In this document: positions 12,186-22,400 of the stretch, one piece after another
Layout: each line of letters begins with the position of its first letter
How positions within the stretch are numbered: the first letter of the stretch is position 1
Made by a program: the position numbers and the translations under genes
NCBI GenBank assembly: GCA_011316305.1
Contig: SAUG01000151.1
Span: 57,857-121,856 of the forward strand
Length of the DNA: 64,000 nt
Source: Rusavskia elegans
Lineage: Eukaryota; Ascomycota; Lecanoromycetes; Teloschistales; Teloschistaceae
Direction: 5' to 3'
Notes under the pieces: model-generated
The model's database searches: none
What the model saw: only the letters and a program-made list of their open reading frames with translations
Told to the model about the DNA's origin: nothing

Positions 12186-14732
12186 ATGCGCGTCGGAACG
12201 CGGGCAGTGAACCCGTGGCCGTGGCAGTCAGCATGGCCATCCTTGATCTTATCATGCTTTATCTTCCACACGACTGCAGGAATAATGCAACAAAGACGCT
12301 CGATGACCGCAGTTCCCTGGCCTGCGCCTGCCACACCACCTGTGGATACAACTGTCTCTCATGACCTAGCTTCCCAAGGGAAAAATCTCCGCGATCGGGA
12401 AGAACCTTCCTCGCTACCAAAGTCAAGCTTAAGCTTACCATCCACCGCTACAAGTCCAGAGATACCGCTTTGGGATCAATGTGGACTAGTACCCAATGAA
12501 ATATGCGCCGGAGAAGCCCGGTGTATCTGCAAAGATCAGTGGTGGTCGCAATGTCGAGTTCCGCTCAATGGATCTTGGTTCCCGCATGGTGAAGACTGGA
12601 CCTGTACTGAACCCAGTCAGGACGGCACAAATTCGTCATCCCCTTCATTGCCCACGAATGTAACCAATAGCATATCAGAGAGTGTTGCAAAACCTCCCGA
12701 GTCTTCTGCTCTCCCAATGGCTTCCTACAATCTGCCGGAAAGTGCTGTGGAACCGGCTGCTAGCTCGGTATCCAAGACTCCCCCTCGGGTATCAAGTCCC
12801 TCGTCTGTCATCAATGGCGCAGTGCCATCCTCCGAGAGCTCCAGAGGCATCTTGGTCCCGCCTAAGGCTACATCAGCGTCTGTACCTTCACCTACCTCAG
12901 CTTCTCTACCTTCGTCTGCATCGGCGTCCTTGTCTGCAGCTGCCTCGGTTAACGCATCGGCCTACGCGGGGCCGTTCATCATCTCTCTTTCAGCAGGGCG
13001 GTCATCCTCCTCTTCTGGGTTGTCAGCAAGCAGGTCCGCGACAGAATCGACAAGCAGCTCATCCAAGCTTACCAGTGAACCCACAAAGCCGTCAAGCAGC
13101 TCTTTGTTGCCCAATCTGGCATGCCCATCCGGTTCGGCTGCCGACGAGGAGTCTAGCCATCGCGGGTCAGATGCTGCTACCATGCAAGCCTGCAATCCTG
13201 CTATGCCAGCGGATCCTGGAAACCTCTCGTCGACCATGAACTCTTCAATCACGCCCCCTATTCCTGAGATAACGGAAATAGATCCGGACAAAGGTGGCAG
13301 TTATCTGCAAGCCGATTCAACCCCGGGACAACAATCCCAATGCCTGGACATTGCAGCTCACCAGTTTCAAATTTGCTGGGAAGTCCTCAATGTGACAGGC
13401 TACTTACTAGACTGGGTAGCCTTCAACCGAAGAACATGCGACGACAGAGACATGGGCTTTGCAGATTGCTTCCTCTACATACAGATCGGATCAGGCGCCA
13501 ACTGCACCTCCTTCACAGGGAGAAGCCAATGCTCCAGCCCCGACGCGAGGGAATTCAAGGGTCGCACCAACGGCGCGCAAGCATACTACGTGGCTTTCAA
13601 CATCTGGAACATCCAAAACTGGTTCTTCACCTACTACTTGGCCGTAAATGGAGCCAACGGTCTTGCAGCCGAGAGCGTCGACACCATCGCCCGTACCCTC
13701 AATCTACCCGAGCCGAAGCCATTCCCAATACTGGATCTTCTAGCCGCATTGGCCTTCGCTTTCGGCCTTCTCAGTCCTAGCGGCTACGCGGCATCAATCC
13801 CACTTCTAGGGAAACCGATCGCAGGGCTGGCCGCTCAGGCGCCCGGTGAGTACCTCCTCCGTGCCATGCAGAACGCTCCCACGCTATCACGGAGCCTGGT
13901 GGCTTCAGGAAACCTGGGTGACTCGGCCGTCCAAATCGCTGCGCTCAACAGCGATCTGGCAAGAATCGTCTCACAATTACAGACCAATATCCAGAACGCC
14001 CTCGTTCAAGTAATGAGCAACTTCTCGCTGTTCTTTGACTTCGTCGAAGAGGGATACTTCTCCACTCAGATTGAGAATCTCAACACCATCACACAAAACG
14101 TCACGCTGGCTTTGAACACCTACATTGTCTCGCAGTCTCTGCAGAATGACGAAGTGATCATCACCCGGGCTCTGAACACCGACATCAACGAGCTTCAGCT
14201 GAACGGAAGCGCCTACGGATACGATACTGGCTGTGGCTATGGTTACGACGAATGGGGTATGTGTGGTTGCTGGTGGTACGACAGCACGAACCGGATCTCA
14301 TACGGGCTCGAATCGCAAAAAAACATGCTGAACAACTACACCAAGCCCCTTGAATCGCTCTTCAGCTTAGGCATCACCACGCCCGAGCTGCTGTTCCTAA
14401 ACAGCCAATTCTGCGCCGATTCTGCCGGGTCCACGCAGGGCAATGCGCCGGGAACGGCCTCGAGCACCACGACGGGCGTCTGGAACACAGAGTGTATCTC
14501 GAACGTAAAGATCTGCACCTGGGATACGGTGAACCTGGGGGTCGAGCATGAGTACACGGATTGCGAGCGCGAGCCGGCTTTCGCCATGGAACACTGTATT
14601 GGTTTCTGGGACACTGTTTCCGCCACGGTGCCGGCAAGCTATATCGGGCCGTATTTGACGAGTCCCGAATATCAGGGCGTGGCGTGTAATTCATGGGGGA
14701 ATAGAAAGAGTAGTCCGAATAGTGGATGGTAG
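12186..14732 (+). CDS. Large secreted Ser-rich protein with a Cys-rich CBM1-like module, 848 aa
   Basis: A single uninterrupted frame. A hydrophobic N-terminal segment (about residues 17-32, PSLILSCFIFHTTAG) fits a signal peptide. Residues 95-124 form a compact Cys-rich module, WDQCGLVPNEICAGEARC then QWWSQC. It resembles fungal carbohydrate-binding module family 1 (QCGG...C...C...YSQC) but departs from consensus, so binding is a guess. Residues about 142-345 are Ser/Pro/Thr-rich, a likely O-glycosylated linker. Residues about 378-848 are a globular domain with many Cys and Trp, several N-glycosylation sequons, a small hydrophobic Ala/Leu-rich stretch (about 520-550) and a CGYGYDEWGMCGCWW motif near 680. 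I do not recognise this domain. It is probably extracellular or wall-associated. The start is the first ATG giving a signal peptide; no intron is needed. Confidence 0.8.
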   Translation: MRVGTRAVNPWPWQSAWPSLILSCFIFHTTAGIMQQRRSMTAVPWPAPATPPVDTTVSHDLASQGKNLRDREEPSSLPKSSLSLPSTATSPEIPLWDQCGLVPNEICAGEARCICKDQWWSQCRVPLNGSWFPHGEDWTCTEPSQDGTNSSSPSLPTNVTNSISESVAKPPESSALPMASYNLPESAVEPAASSVSKTPPRVSSPSSVINGAVPSSESSRGILVPPKATSASVPSPTSASLPSSASASLSAAASVNASAYAGPFIISLSAGRSSSSSGLSASRSATESTSSSSKLTSEPTKPSSSSLLPNLACPSGSAADEESSHRGSDAATMQACNPAMPADPGNLSSTMNSSITPPIPEITEIDPDKGGSYLQADSTPGQQSQCLDIAAHQFQICWEVLNVTGYLLDWVAFNRRTCDDRDMGFADCFLYIQIGSGANCTSFTGRSQCSSPDAREFKGRTNGAQAYYVAFNIWNIQNWFFTYYLAVNGANGLAAESVDTIARTLNLPEPKPFPILDLLAALAFAFGLLSPSGYAASIPLLGKPIAGLAAQAPGEYLLRAMQNAPTLSRSLVASGNLGDSAVQIAALNSDLARIVSQLQTNIQNALVQVMSNFSLFFDFVEEGYFSTQIENLNTITQNVTLALNTYIVSQSLQNDEVIITRALNTDINELQLNGSAYGYDTGCGYGYDEWGMCGCWWYDSTNRISYGLESQKNMLNNYTKPLESLFSLGITTPELLFLNSQFCADSAGSTQGNAPGTASSTTTGVWNTECISNVKICTWDTVNLGVEHEYTDCEREPAFAMEHCIGFWDTVSATVPASYIGPYLTSPEYQGVACNSWGNRKSSPNSGW

Positions 14733-15992
14733 TCCGGGGTAAAGCAGCGGGTACTTCCTGCCCGTTAATATTATGTTATGCAGTCACGTGTATATAGCAT
14801 GGCCTGTACAATGACCTGTTTATTGTCTTGCCTATCACTTCCAGTGATTCCAGAGTGACCTAATAACAGCATTTTTTCCTGCAGCTTGGCAACAAACCCC
14901 TATCTACTCCAGCCCCTTCTATTGGAAGATCATTTCTGAAGATCTATCACGGCGAATTTCGAAGGTTCCTTTACCGAAGTCCCTTTTTACACCGTACAGC
15001 GCCTCGCAGTGCTCGTTCTCGGCGCAGACGTTGAAGACCTATTAATATTATTTATTCCGCGAATCTTAAAATGCTTTGGTTTAGCCCAACTGTTTTGCGG
15101 CGTTTTATCAAAATAATTTGTAATATCCTCGTGGTCTCCTCTCTAAACTACAATGATCATCTATTGGATTCACCAGCTTGGATCCACTGACCGGACTGAT
15201 ACTCAGTCTCGCACATTACTGCCCACAGCGACCTCGATCGCAACTTTTGTGAGATTGGATTCAAACTCATGAGCAATCTTCTGCAAAACCTTTAATATAT
15301 CTCTCGCAGTACCCCAGGGTATATGCAGCGTGTGCAATACAGTTGTCCACAACCTGCACTAGCAGCGAGCAAGACCGACCTTATTTTAGGAAACTGTCAA
15401 CCACCTCCTCCGCTGTTGCATTCGATCCAAAGCTTCTCGCAATAAGAGTCGATTGCTAATGCAGTCGATACAGCAGCCCAGGAAGCGTTTCCCAAACAGT
15501 ACATAGCCTATGTTCCGACTTGATTGAGTCTAAAGAAATACACCGTGTAGGTTTACCCTTTCCACCGAATGCCGCAATTAGCCTGGGATGTGATTTCCTC
15601 GAATGTCAAGTTGGTCACCATGAGACTTCGAGCACAGGTGAACAGTAGGATAGCAGCTGCAAATTAGAGGTCGAAATTGCAAGACTAGAGACTAAGTATG
15701 ACATTGCCGTAGATGAGGGACGAGTTGTAAGTGACGAATTCCAAGGAGGTGGTGTGCTACCCAAAGTAGAATCCTTCGAGCACGGCATAGTATCGGCCGG
15801 ACTTTCCTGCTCGCCGCGAGCTCGCGTCTCGGATTTCGTGCCGCCGGCTTAGCCACGCTTCCCGGAATAGATTCACGAGAGGAATTACGAACATACAGAC
15901 GAGAAAAGTGGTGTTCTTCGAAATGATGTGTGAGTTGGTGCGTCGATAGACTTTGCGATGACCATTTAATTTATGATAGCCTACTCCTGACT
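14733..15992. other. Intergenic stretch, convergent 3' ends
   Basis: This lies between two convergent genes. It holds an AT-rich patch at about 15040-15125 and no recognisable gene or RNA. A minus-strand frame at 15757-16005 begins within the end of the F-box gene and is probably 3' untranslated sequence. Confidence 0.5.
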
Positions 15993-17645
15993 TCAACCAT
16001 ACCAAATTGCCCTCGGGACTGTACGCCAGATATCTGGCCTCCGAACTAGATGAGAGGCACTATTGGGGTCCAGTCTGAAGACGTCTTCCACATTCCCAAT
16101 GTCCTCTGTGGACCGAGAAGCCGAGACCGCAAGCGTGAAATACTCGATATCTGCTGAGCATGTACCTCTGCCAATCCTATCGGAGACTTGCTCGCTACGG
16201 GCATTCCCAACATCAGCAGTCACCAGCCTTAAAGAGCGTAGACACTTCAGGGATCGAAGCGTCTCGAAAACCGGAAGTGTTGATACGTTGTTGACTTCCT
16301 CCAACAGAGGCTCAAATGCCACAGATCTTGAATCGGACGATCGATAATGTCTACCCATGGATTTGCTGTCGACAGCGTTGCTTGATATATCGAGGGAGAG
16401 AACCTCGAGATTGGGGCAAATGTACACAAGTAATTTGTACATCGGACAATCCAGAGGGTCAGAACCATCTCGCTGAAAGCTGTAGATTTCATCGATCCCA
16501 GTAACCTCTTGATCATGGAGCTTAAGTACTTTGAGTTGCTTGCCGGCTTCGAGGCCGAGCTGGAAGAGGACTTCGCAGATGGGGCCGCCGATGTGCTGGA
16601 GGTTGAGTTCGGACAAATGGCAGAAATGTGACAAGGGCTTTGCGAGTAAATTGTCGGTCAAGACAAGACCAGCCTTGTATGGATACGTTTGATCAGGGTT
16701 GACGACTTCAAGGCTCTCCAGATCTTGAGGATATCGAGTCCATGAGATGAGCATGGGATTATTGCAGTTGACGAGAGCCAATCTCTTGAGATTGTGTAAA
16801 TTCAACGCGTGAGATAGGTTATCTTTTTGCCAGGTTCGGATGTCGATTCCTCGTAATACGAGAGACTCTAATCCCGGATTGGACCGCTTCGGTGTTCTTG
16901 TGAAGAGAAACTCTTTTGGGGCCAACGAAGCCATGCGTTCGTCGCGGTGGTCCATTAGAAAGCCAGCATCCAAGAGTATGTCCGGCCCATACTTGGCCGG
17001 TGGCCACGCTGGATCTAGTTCACTCGTCCGCCACCGCTTACCCTCAATCACCAGCGAGAGATTCCTGGGGCCTGAATCAACTATATCCACAAGATCCACT
17101 TGTTCCTTTGGATGGATATAGAGCCAGAGATGTAAAGACTGTAGGCTGCAGTGGTCGTTCAACGCGCTGACAAGTCGGCGAGGAATGTTGCCTCGGAAGC
17201 ACCATCTTTAATAAGAAGTTAGTCTAATACATGTAGGAACGACAGTGTTTATGCTCACGAGAAATGTGAGAGATTAGGGAGAGAGGGTAGGCTGTTGACG
17301 ACGTTGTCCAAATAGCGGTTAAGAAGCGATCGTTGGCTTCCTCGGACTTGAAGTTGGCGGACAAAACAGCGAGAAGGCGAATCTTGACTCAAAGGCGAAG
17401 ATGTCCATTTCTCAAGTTGTGTTTCTCGGTGCGATGAAAAGTCGACTTGGATATTCCGGAACAGAAAAGGGGTGGCAGCACTTCGCCAAGAGCGGCAGAC
17501 ATTCGCCGCCGATCGAAGATCCAACAAAGACTGGTTGCTGTAGAGCTGCGCAGGGGCTCAGTGTTACAATTGGGTACTTGAACGAGCGGGGGCAGTGTAC
17601 CTCGTGGTAGACAAGAGTCAACGTATCCAAATTCAATCGTGACAT
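15993..17645 (-). CDS. F-box protein with leucine-rich C-terminal region, 3 exons, 509 aa
   Basis: Likely substrate-recognition subunit of an SCF-type ubiquitin ligase. Exons on the minus strand: 17645-17601, 17530-17259, 17205-15993. Introns of 70 and 53 nt are GT-AG, and the join is open for 510 codons with stop. Exon 1 MSRLNLDTLTLVYHE plus exon 2 SLLDLRSAANVCRSWRSAA forms an F-box (about residues 4-38), with the typical LL..R.VCR.W core followed by TPFLFRNIQV, a common extension in fungal F-box proteins. The remainder (LSHFSWCFRGNIPRRLVSAL, then LQSLHLWLYIH, LESLVLRGI, LKRLALVNC, LSELNLQHIG, LKVLKLHDQ, LEVLSLDISS, LRSLRLVTADV) is a series of LRR-like strands at roughly even spacing. The first donor and acceptor were chosen to keep the F-box in frame; an alternative acceptor 8 nt upstream would break it. 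The substrate is unknown. Confidence 0.82.
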
Positions 17646-18793
17646 GGTCCAACACTGTACTCGCCGTTCTTTTGCGGCGCTTTATGCAAAGAGAATACGG
17701 ATCTTTTTCGTGGATGGTAAGCCTGACTGGGGGTGGCACATTGTTGTATCAGCTGGCTTCAGCTGTCTCGGGGCTGTCAATTTGGTGGTGGTCTGACCGT
17801 CTGACCGTCTGGATACTGACTAGACTGGATTAGGCTAGGCTTCCGAGCGTCGCGCCCCTGGCACAACGCAATAGCAATATGTCCCAATATCATGATGCCC
17901 AATTGGATTCGTCAGTCAATGGCTTGGGACAGTACCGTACTTCGTCATTTCGCTTCAGTTGTCTGTCTTCGGGCTGGAGCTGTTTCAATCATAATTGCAA
18001 GGTGGTAAATGCAGATCCCTTCCATTCCTCGCCCGTACAGTCTCTTCTCCACTCCAGTATCTCCTAGTTGATTCCCCTTCGTCCACGCGGAATCTGCACC
18101 TGCAAAAGGCGTCCATATGCCTCTGACTCGATGCCTGGTGTGCTTTAGTAGAATGTTTTCTCTTCTATCATGAAAGCTGAATGTCGGATGATGACTTGGG
18201 GGCTGAAATTATGAAGCCCTCGAGGTATTTGTTAGTGCTATGCCAGCATGGGTTGCCTATTACCACCTGCAGCATTTTAGCACCCTACTCCTGTTCAATC
18301 CTCTCGCTCGTTGTGCTTATTCCACCTAGGCCTATCTTACCCCTCTGTCGTCATTTACCAACTCTGTGATGTTTTAAACCCTTTTCCTCCTAACAGGCAG
18401 GTTTTGTTGCAAATAGTACCGCCTGCATGCTTAGCCTGAGTGCTACGTGCAGCCTGTTGGCCCGACCGTCCTATCGGAACTTTCTTTCCTCGTTGTGGAT
18501 ATCTCGCTTGGGCCGATCGTACCCCAAACAGGCAATCCCCTACTCATATGTAGTCTCAGTCTTGTTTCCTCCCAACAGCCAAGTCAAACAGAGGCGTATA
18601 CACATTGCCCCGTCTGACGATTACTTTACCAACCTCGATGACATAGTACATCATACTGGATGATGGCTATTCAACAGACGGCTTTTATAAGTTGATCTCG
18701 TATCTACCAACTCACCAGACTACAACTCAATTAACTTATCAGACTTCAACTCAATCAAATTACCAGACTGCAACTCGATCAACGTCCATCATC
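17646..18793. other. Divergent intergenic region with a TATA-like box
   Basis: This lies between the minus-strand F-box gene and the plus-strand secreted nucleotidyltransferase-like gene. No coding features are recognised. TTTATAA at 18684-18690 lies about 104 bp before the ATG at 18794 and could be its TATA box. The leader between them is a 24-bp triple repeat. Confidence 0.45.
18715..18785 (+). repeat. Three imperfect 24-bp tandem repeats in the 5' leader
   Basis: Units begin at 18715, 18739 and 18763 and share the core CAGACTNCAACTCRATYAA. They lie between the TATA-like box and the ATG at 18794, so they probably form most of the 5' untranslated leader of the downstream gene. Function is unknown. 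Confidence 0.7.
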
Positions 18794-19776
18794 ATGCGTT
18801 TCAACCCCATTTCCCTTGTTTCGCTTCTGCCCATATTCTCTTCCCTTTCGTCAGCACTCCCTCGGCCTGATTCCATCAATTCTCCATCTTCCAACTTACT
18901 CGATCGCCGCGGGATTTCAAATAACAATGCACCTGGCAGTCTCCTCCCACGTGCTGAGACCACGGACCTCGAGAACGCAGCACTCGGCTTCATCAAGCTG
19001 ATGCAGACGGTGAAGGATGGCCAATTCAAAGACAGGGAGGTCCTCATTGTTGGTGGCCAAGCCATCCAACACTACTACCCCAACTATCGACAAACCGAGG
19101 TGAATGCTCACCCCCCTGTCCAATTGCCCTGGGATTTCTAATGCCGTCCAGGATTGCGACATCAATATCAAATCCGGCAATCCTTCTGTCAAAAGCTTGA
19201 AAGAAATCGTTGCCCAGAACTCCGATGGTAAATTCGAGCTCGGTCTCAGAGCTTCGAATTTCAATCTAGACAATGGCGTCAAAATCAGCATCGATGCTGT
19301 TGACTCCGAACTGGTGAGCCATTTTCATCCCCCAAACAATCTCTCTCGTCTTCATCCATCCCATATCCTAATCTCCATTACAGGCCCGCGACAAGCCAAC
19401 CGGCTACAAAAAAGCCTCGGAGATCAACTCCGCCAGCGACCTGCCCTACATTCCCAAGAAAGACCTCCTGACGGCCAAACTCGTCAGCTGCAGCGAAAGG
19501 ACAGAGGAGGACAAAGCGGGCAAGGACGCCGAAGACGCTAAGCAGATCGTGGACGTCGACGGCAACGTTGGTCTCTCCGACGACCAGAAGAAAATCATCG
19601 TCGAAGGAGGGTGCATGCCAAGAGTGTATGAAAAGACAGATACCGATGCTAAATGGTGGTCTGAGAAATTGGGCTTGGCGGGACTTACGGGGGACGATGC
19701 CGAGGAAGATCAAGAGGAAGCTCAGGAGGAAGCTGAGGAGGAAGCTGAGGACCAAGAGGAAGAGCAAGATGACTGA
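18794..19776 (+). CDS. Secreted protein with nucleotidyltransferase-fold signature, 3 exons, 286 aa
   Basis: Exons: 18794-19099, 19152-19313, 19384-19776. Introns of 52 and 70 nt are GT-AG, both phase 0. Residues 1-22 (MRFNPISLVSLLPIFSSLSS, then AL) are a clear signal peptide. A propeptide-like stretch with dibasic DRRG and LLPR follows. Residues 82-108 read EVLIVGGQAIQHYYPNYRQT, then E-DCDINI across intron 1. This matches the polymerase-beta-type nucleotidyltransferase pattern: a GG motif (G87-G88), then [DE]h[DE] (D103, D105), with a third carboxylate in KISIDAVD (D150). The end (about 255-286) is highly acidic, Glu-rich and probably disordered. The fold is inferred from motif only. Family members normally transfer nucleotides inside cells, so a secreted one is unusual. 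Substrate is unknown. Splice sites are supported by the motif being rebuilt exactly across the junction. Confidence 0.72.
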
Positions 19777-20342
19777 AGTCAGAAAGGCATGGGAAAGTGA
19801 ATAACTAAGCGAACTTTGACTTGCTGGGCGAGTCGTTGTATTTGGTTGGTGGGTCGGTCTTGGCTGGAACAAGATAAGGGCAAGAAGATATGGAATCATA
19901 GGTTTTGCATCAGCGTTTTGCATCAGCTTTTTGGAAGATAGTAGTATACAATAGATAAATCTCTCTTTTTATATCTAATACTCTCCGTCGAGCTCGAAGG
20001 GTTTCAAATAAAGTAGCGTACAATATCATCGGAAGTCGCTACCCATAACTCATCTCTCCTCTACGGCCAATATTGTTGTTAGTCTCTCAGCATGCAATTC
20101 AGACCACTCGTGGATAGCTCTAAGCATACTGACCCAGTTACCAGTAGATATAGTAAACCGCGGGACGATGCTACTAGGTAGAGTTTCCATGGCTCCGTAT
20201 GAAACCATAACAGAAATCCCATCATGTCGGAGATGAGTCATAGACAGCAACCACACACGACCGTTATCTTGATACCCGTTATATTTTGCTCGACTGTCTA
20301 TACAGTTATGTTCGTGCTCTACGCAGCTTGTCTCTTCGAGTA

Positions 20343-20660
20343 TCATTTCTTGACTGCTAGTCCTGCTGAATAGGACACTCCACCACTGTACCCGACCCCG
20401 CAAACCTGGAACGAGTAGTTGGTATCAGCTGAAGCACCCCCGTTTTGAATGGTCTGAACATCATTGGCCGCGAAGGCGATGATATTGTCGTCTGTATTAG
20501 GGATGATGCCCGGAAAATTGAAGGGAAAAGGGTCGGGGAATCCCAGTCCAACAACTTCGAATTCAGCGAACGAGAAGTCGCCCCAGCGTACGTTTTGGTA
20601 CATGCCGTTCCGACCGCCGGAGGAGACGGAGACACTTGGAAGATTCTTGAGGTTGTCGAA
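20343..20660 (-). pseudogene. C-terminal exon of an unrecognised fungal protein; no start found
   Basis: A minus-strand frame from an acceptor-like CTCAG (ending at 20661) reads FDNLKNLPSVSVSSGG, then MYQNVRWGDFSFAEFEVVGL, IPNTDDNIIAFAAND, and ends YSAGLAVKK-stop at 20343. The style (FDNL..., Y.N..W..F, aromatic-rich beta strands) recalls secreted or wall-associated fungal proteins with a lectin-like beta-sandwich, but I cannot name the family. No upstream exon with a start or signal peptide could be joined, and an aldose epimerase relic lies just upstream. It may therefore be a truncated remnant or the last exon of a gene whose 5' part I missed. A short start at the internal Met (20603) would give only 86 residues. 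Confidence 0.4.
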
Positions 20661-20869
20661 CTGAGAATAGCGTACTTAATGACGACCAGTCGGACCGCCG
20701 ATGTGGTGTGATCCCAGTAACGCAGCATTATTATAACCTACGGATTAGCGTCGGAGAATTTTCTCCATTCCATGGGCTCTATAAGCTCAGCGAAATCCTT
20801 TGTTGATGGCCTGTATCACCAAGCAGCACAGATCTCTCACAGAATGGACGGGAGTTTGCGTTGATGCTG

Positions 20870-21493
20870 TCACCGAGGGTGGCTGGGCTGGTAAAATCGA
20901 GTAGCCGTGTGTTTTTTGTCCTGGCTTTTGACTACGCCGATCTCACCTGTGGGCACTTCGATGTTGTCCGTCTTCACATATCGGCGTGAATACGGCATGT
21001 GCAGCGTGTGATCGAGGCTGTCGGGACCGGCGGGATCCCCGAACGCATTGAGACTGAAGTATGGATGGGTTGTGAGCATGATCAGTGTTGCTCGGTCAAG
21101 GGGGATCGATACCAGGCGAGATGTCATTGTCGGATTTCCAGCTGTCGATGCCACTGAGTATGTTGCGAGGTGATGGCTCTGCTATACGAGAGAGCACACA
21201 ATTTTACCAGCAGCTCCAAAATAGGTATGCTCAAAATAGGTATGCTCATTATCCTTGTCATTGACGTACCCAGATCCCTCGTCGTAGCCCGTCACAATGT
21301 TCCGGGGTACGCCATCCTTATCCTTTACATATATGTCTGTGGACCTCGCGCCATAAGCAATGAAAGAGGCGTTGATACCTTTTGCGGCGATTGTATACCT
21401 TACAAGACTATTTGGTTGTGTTGGTGTGACATCTTGCGTGCTAAGTACCCGGCGGGTTGTAAAAGCTATGATTGTGGGAAGTAGAGCCCGCAT
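20870..21493 (-). pseudogene. Decayed secreted aldose 1-epimerase
   Basis: Aldose 1-epimerases interconvert sugar anomers. The 5' part (from ATG 21493, MRALLPTIIAFTTRRVLS signal-like) reads VRYTIAAKGINASFIAYGAR, VTGYDEGSGYVNDKDN and HTYFGA. After a frame change near 21155-21182 it resumes with TSRLVSIPLDRATLIMLTTH, PYFSLNAFGDP, LDHTLHMPYS and NIEVPTGEIG, then stops at 20870. Missing in between is the segment carrying GRYANRI and the catalytic-His region, about 100 residues, and the C-terminal third with the catalytic Glu is absent. A perfect 15-bp tandem duplication (21218-21247) repeats EHTYF. These lesions together mean no functional enzyme. Homology to the family is clear from the two blocks; its age and cause are unknown. 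Confidence 0.75.
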
Positions 21494-22400
21494 GTTCAAC
21501 GTGTAGCAAGTCTTAAAACAGTCTGTGGAAAATATGAAGCTGTCTTCCACGGAATTCCCATCGTGGCCTAGTACAAGCAGCCCCCGGAAGTGCAGAAGCG
21601 AACGTTCCCGTCATGCAGGGACGCGTGCCTTCTCATTGCCCAACCCCTTTGATCGCCGACGCTTATAGGATAGAAGAGAGATGTCGATCTGGTAAGCGGC
21701 GACTTCTGAGTGGAGCACTTCCTTTCGTTTTAGATATTACGACAACCCTGCTTAGTACGGTGGGGCTTTTTCGGTGCGGTCACACGTACCGTTCCGAGGG
21801 TCACCGCGCTTCTACATGATATCCCGCCACGTAACTCGACTATCATGCACCAGCTTCTCTCTCTGTAGACAAAGTCATTTCATGTTCATTCATCTCGTTA
21901 TCCCAATAGAGATTGCTTGATCGGGACATATCTTCCTTACCTCATTGTGGTAAAGCAGTGTGTGCTGGTAACTTGATGCCACACTTCTTTTCTTGGATAA
22001 TACAGTCTTGGACCCTCGCGTCTCACGTCCGTCCAGCCAGCGGGTGGAAGCGAGTCCGTGTGAACAGCCGCAATCTGACAGATTAAGGTGCGCGAGAACG
22101 GGTGTCCCAGGGCTCTTTCCACCTCTTAACCTGTCAACAATGCGTCATAGAATGGCTCGAGCGTCGAAATTCGTCAGATTGTCCGGCTTACTTAACGAGA
22201 GTTCATGCCGCATAGGAAGTTACTTCAGACTTCTAAAGGATGCAAGGCGACAAGCGACAAGCGATGACACCGAAAGCACAGATGTCGAGGGTAATAAGAT
22301 GGAGTCTCCTCGCCGTGGTGTCCTACAGTAGCGATTTGCATCTGATATCCTAACAGGCTCGAAGTGGCTGCAGTGGCGGATCGGTCTGGGACTTCCTCAA
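21494..22400. other. Intergenic stretch, no gene recognised
   Basis: This lies between the divergent epimerase relic and the secreted two-domain protein gene. Only short open frames occur. A plus-strand frame ending at 22331 (MESPRRGVLQ) and the TAACAG before the signal-peptide exon could mark an additional 5' exon or leader intron, but nothing supports it further. Confidence 0.4.

Noticed and set aside
12682..13780. Frames overlapping the secreted Ser-rich protein gene
   Set aside because: Shadows of its biased codon use (Pro/Leu/Arg-rich out-of-frame readings).
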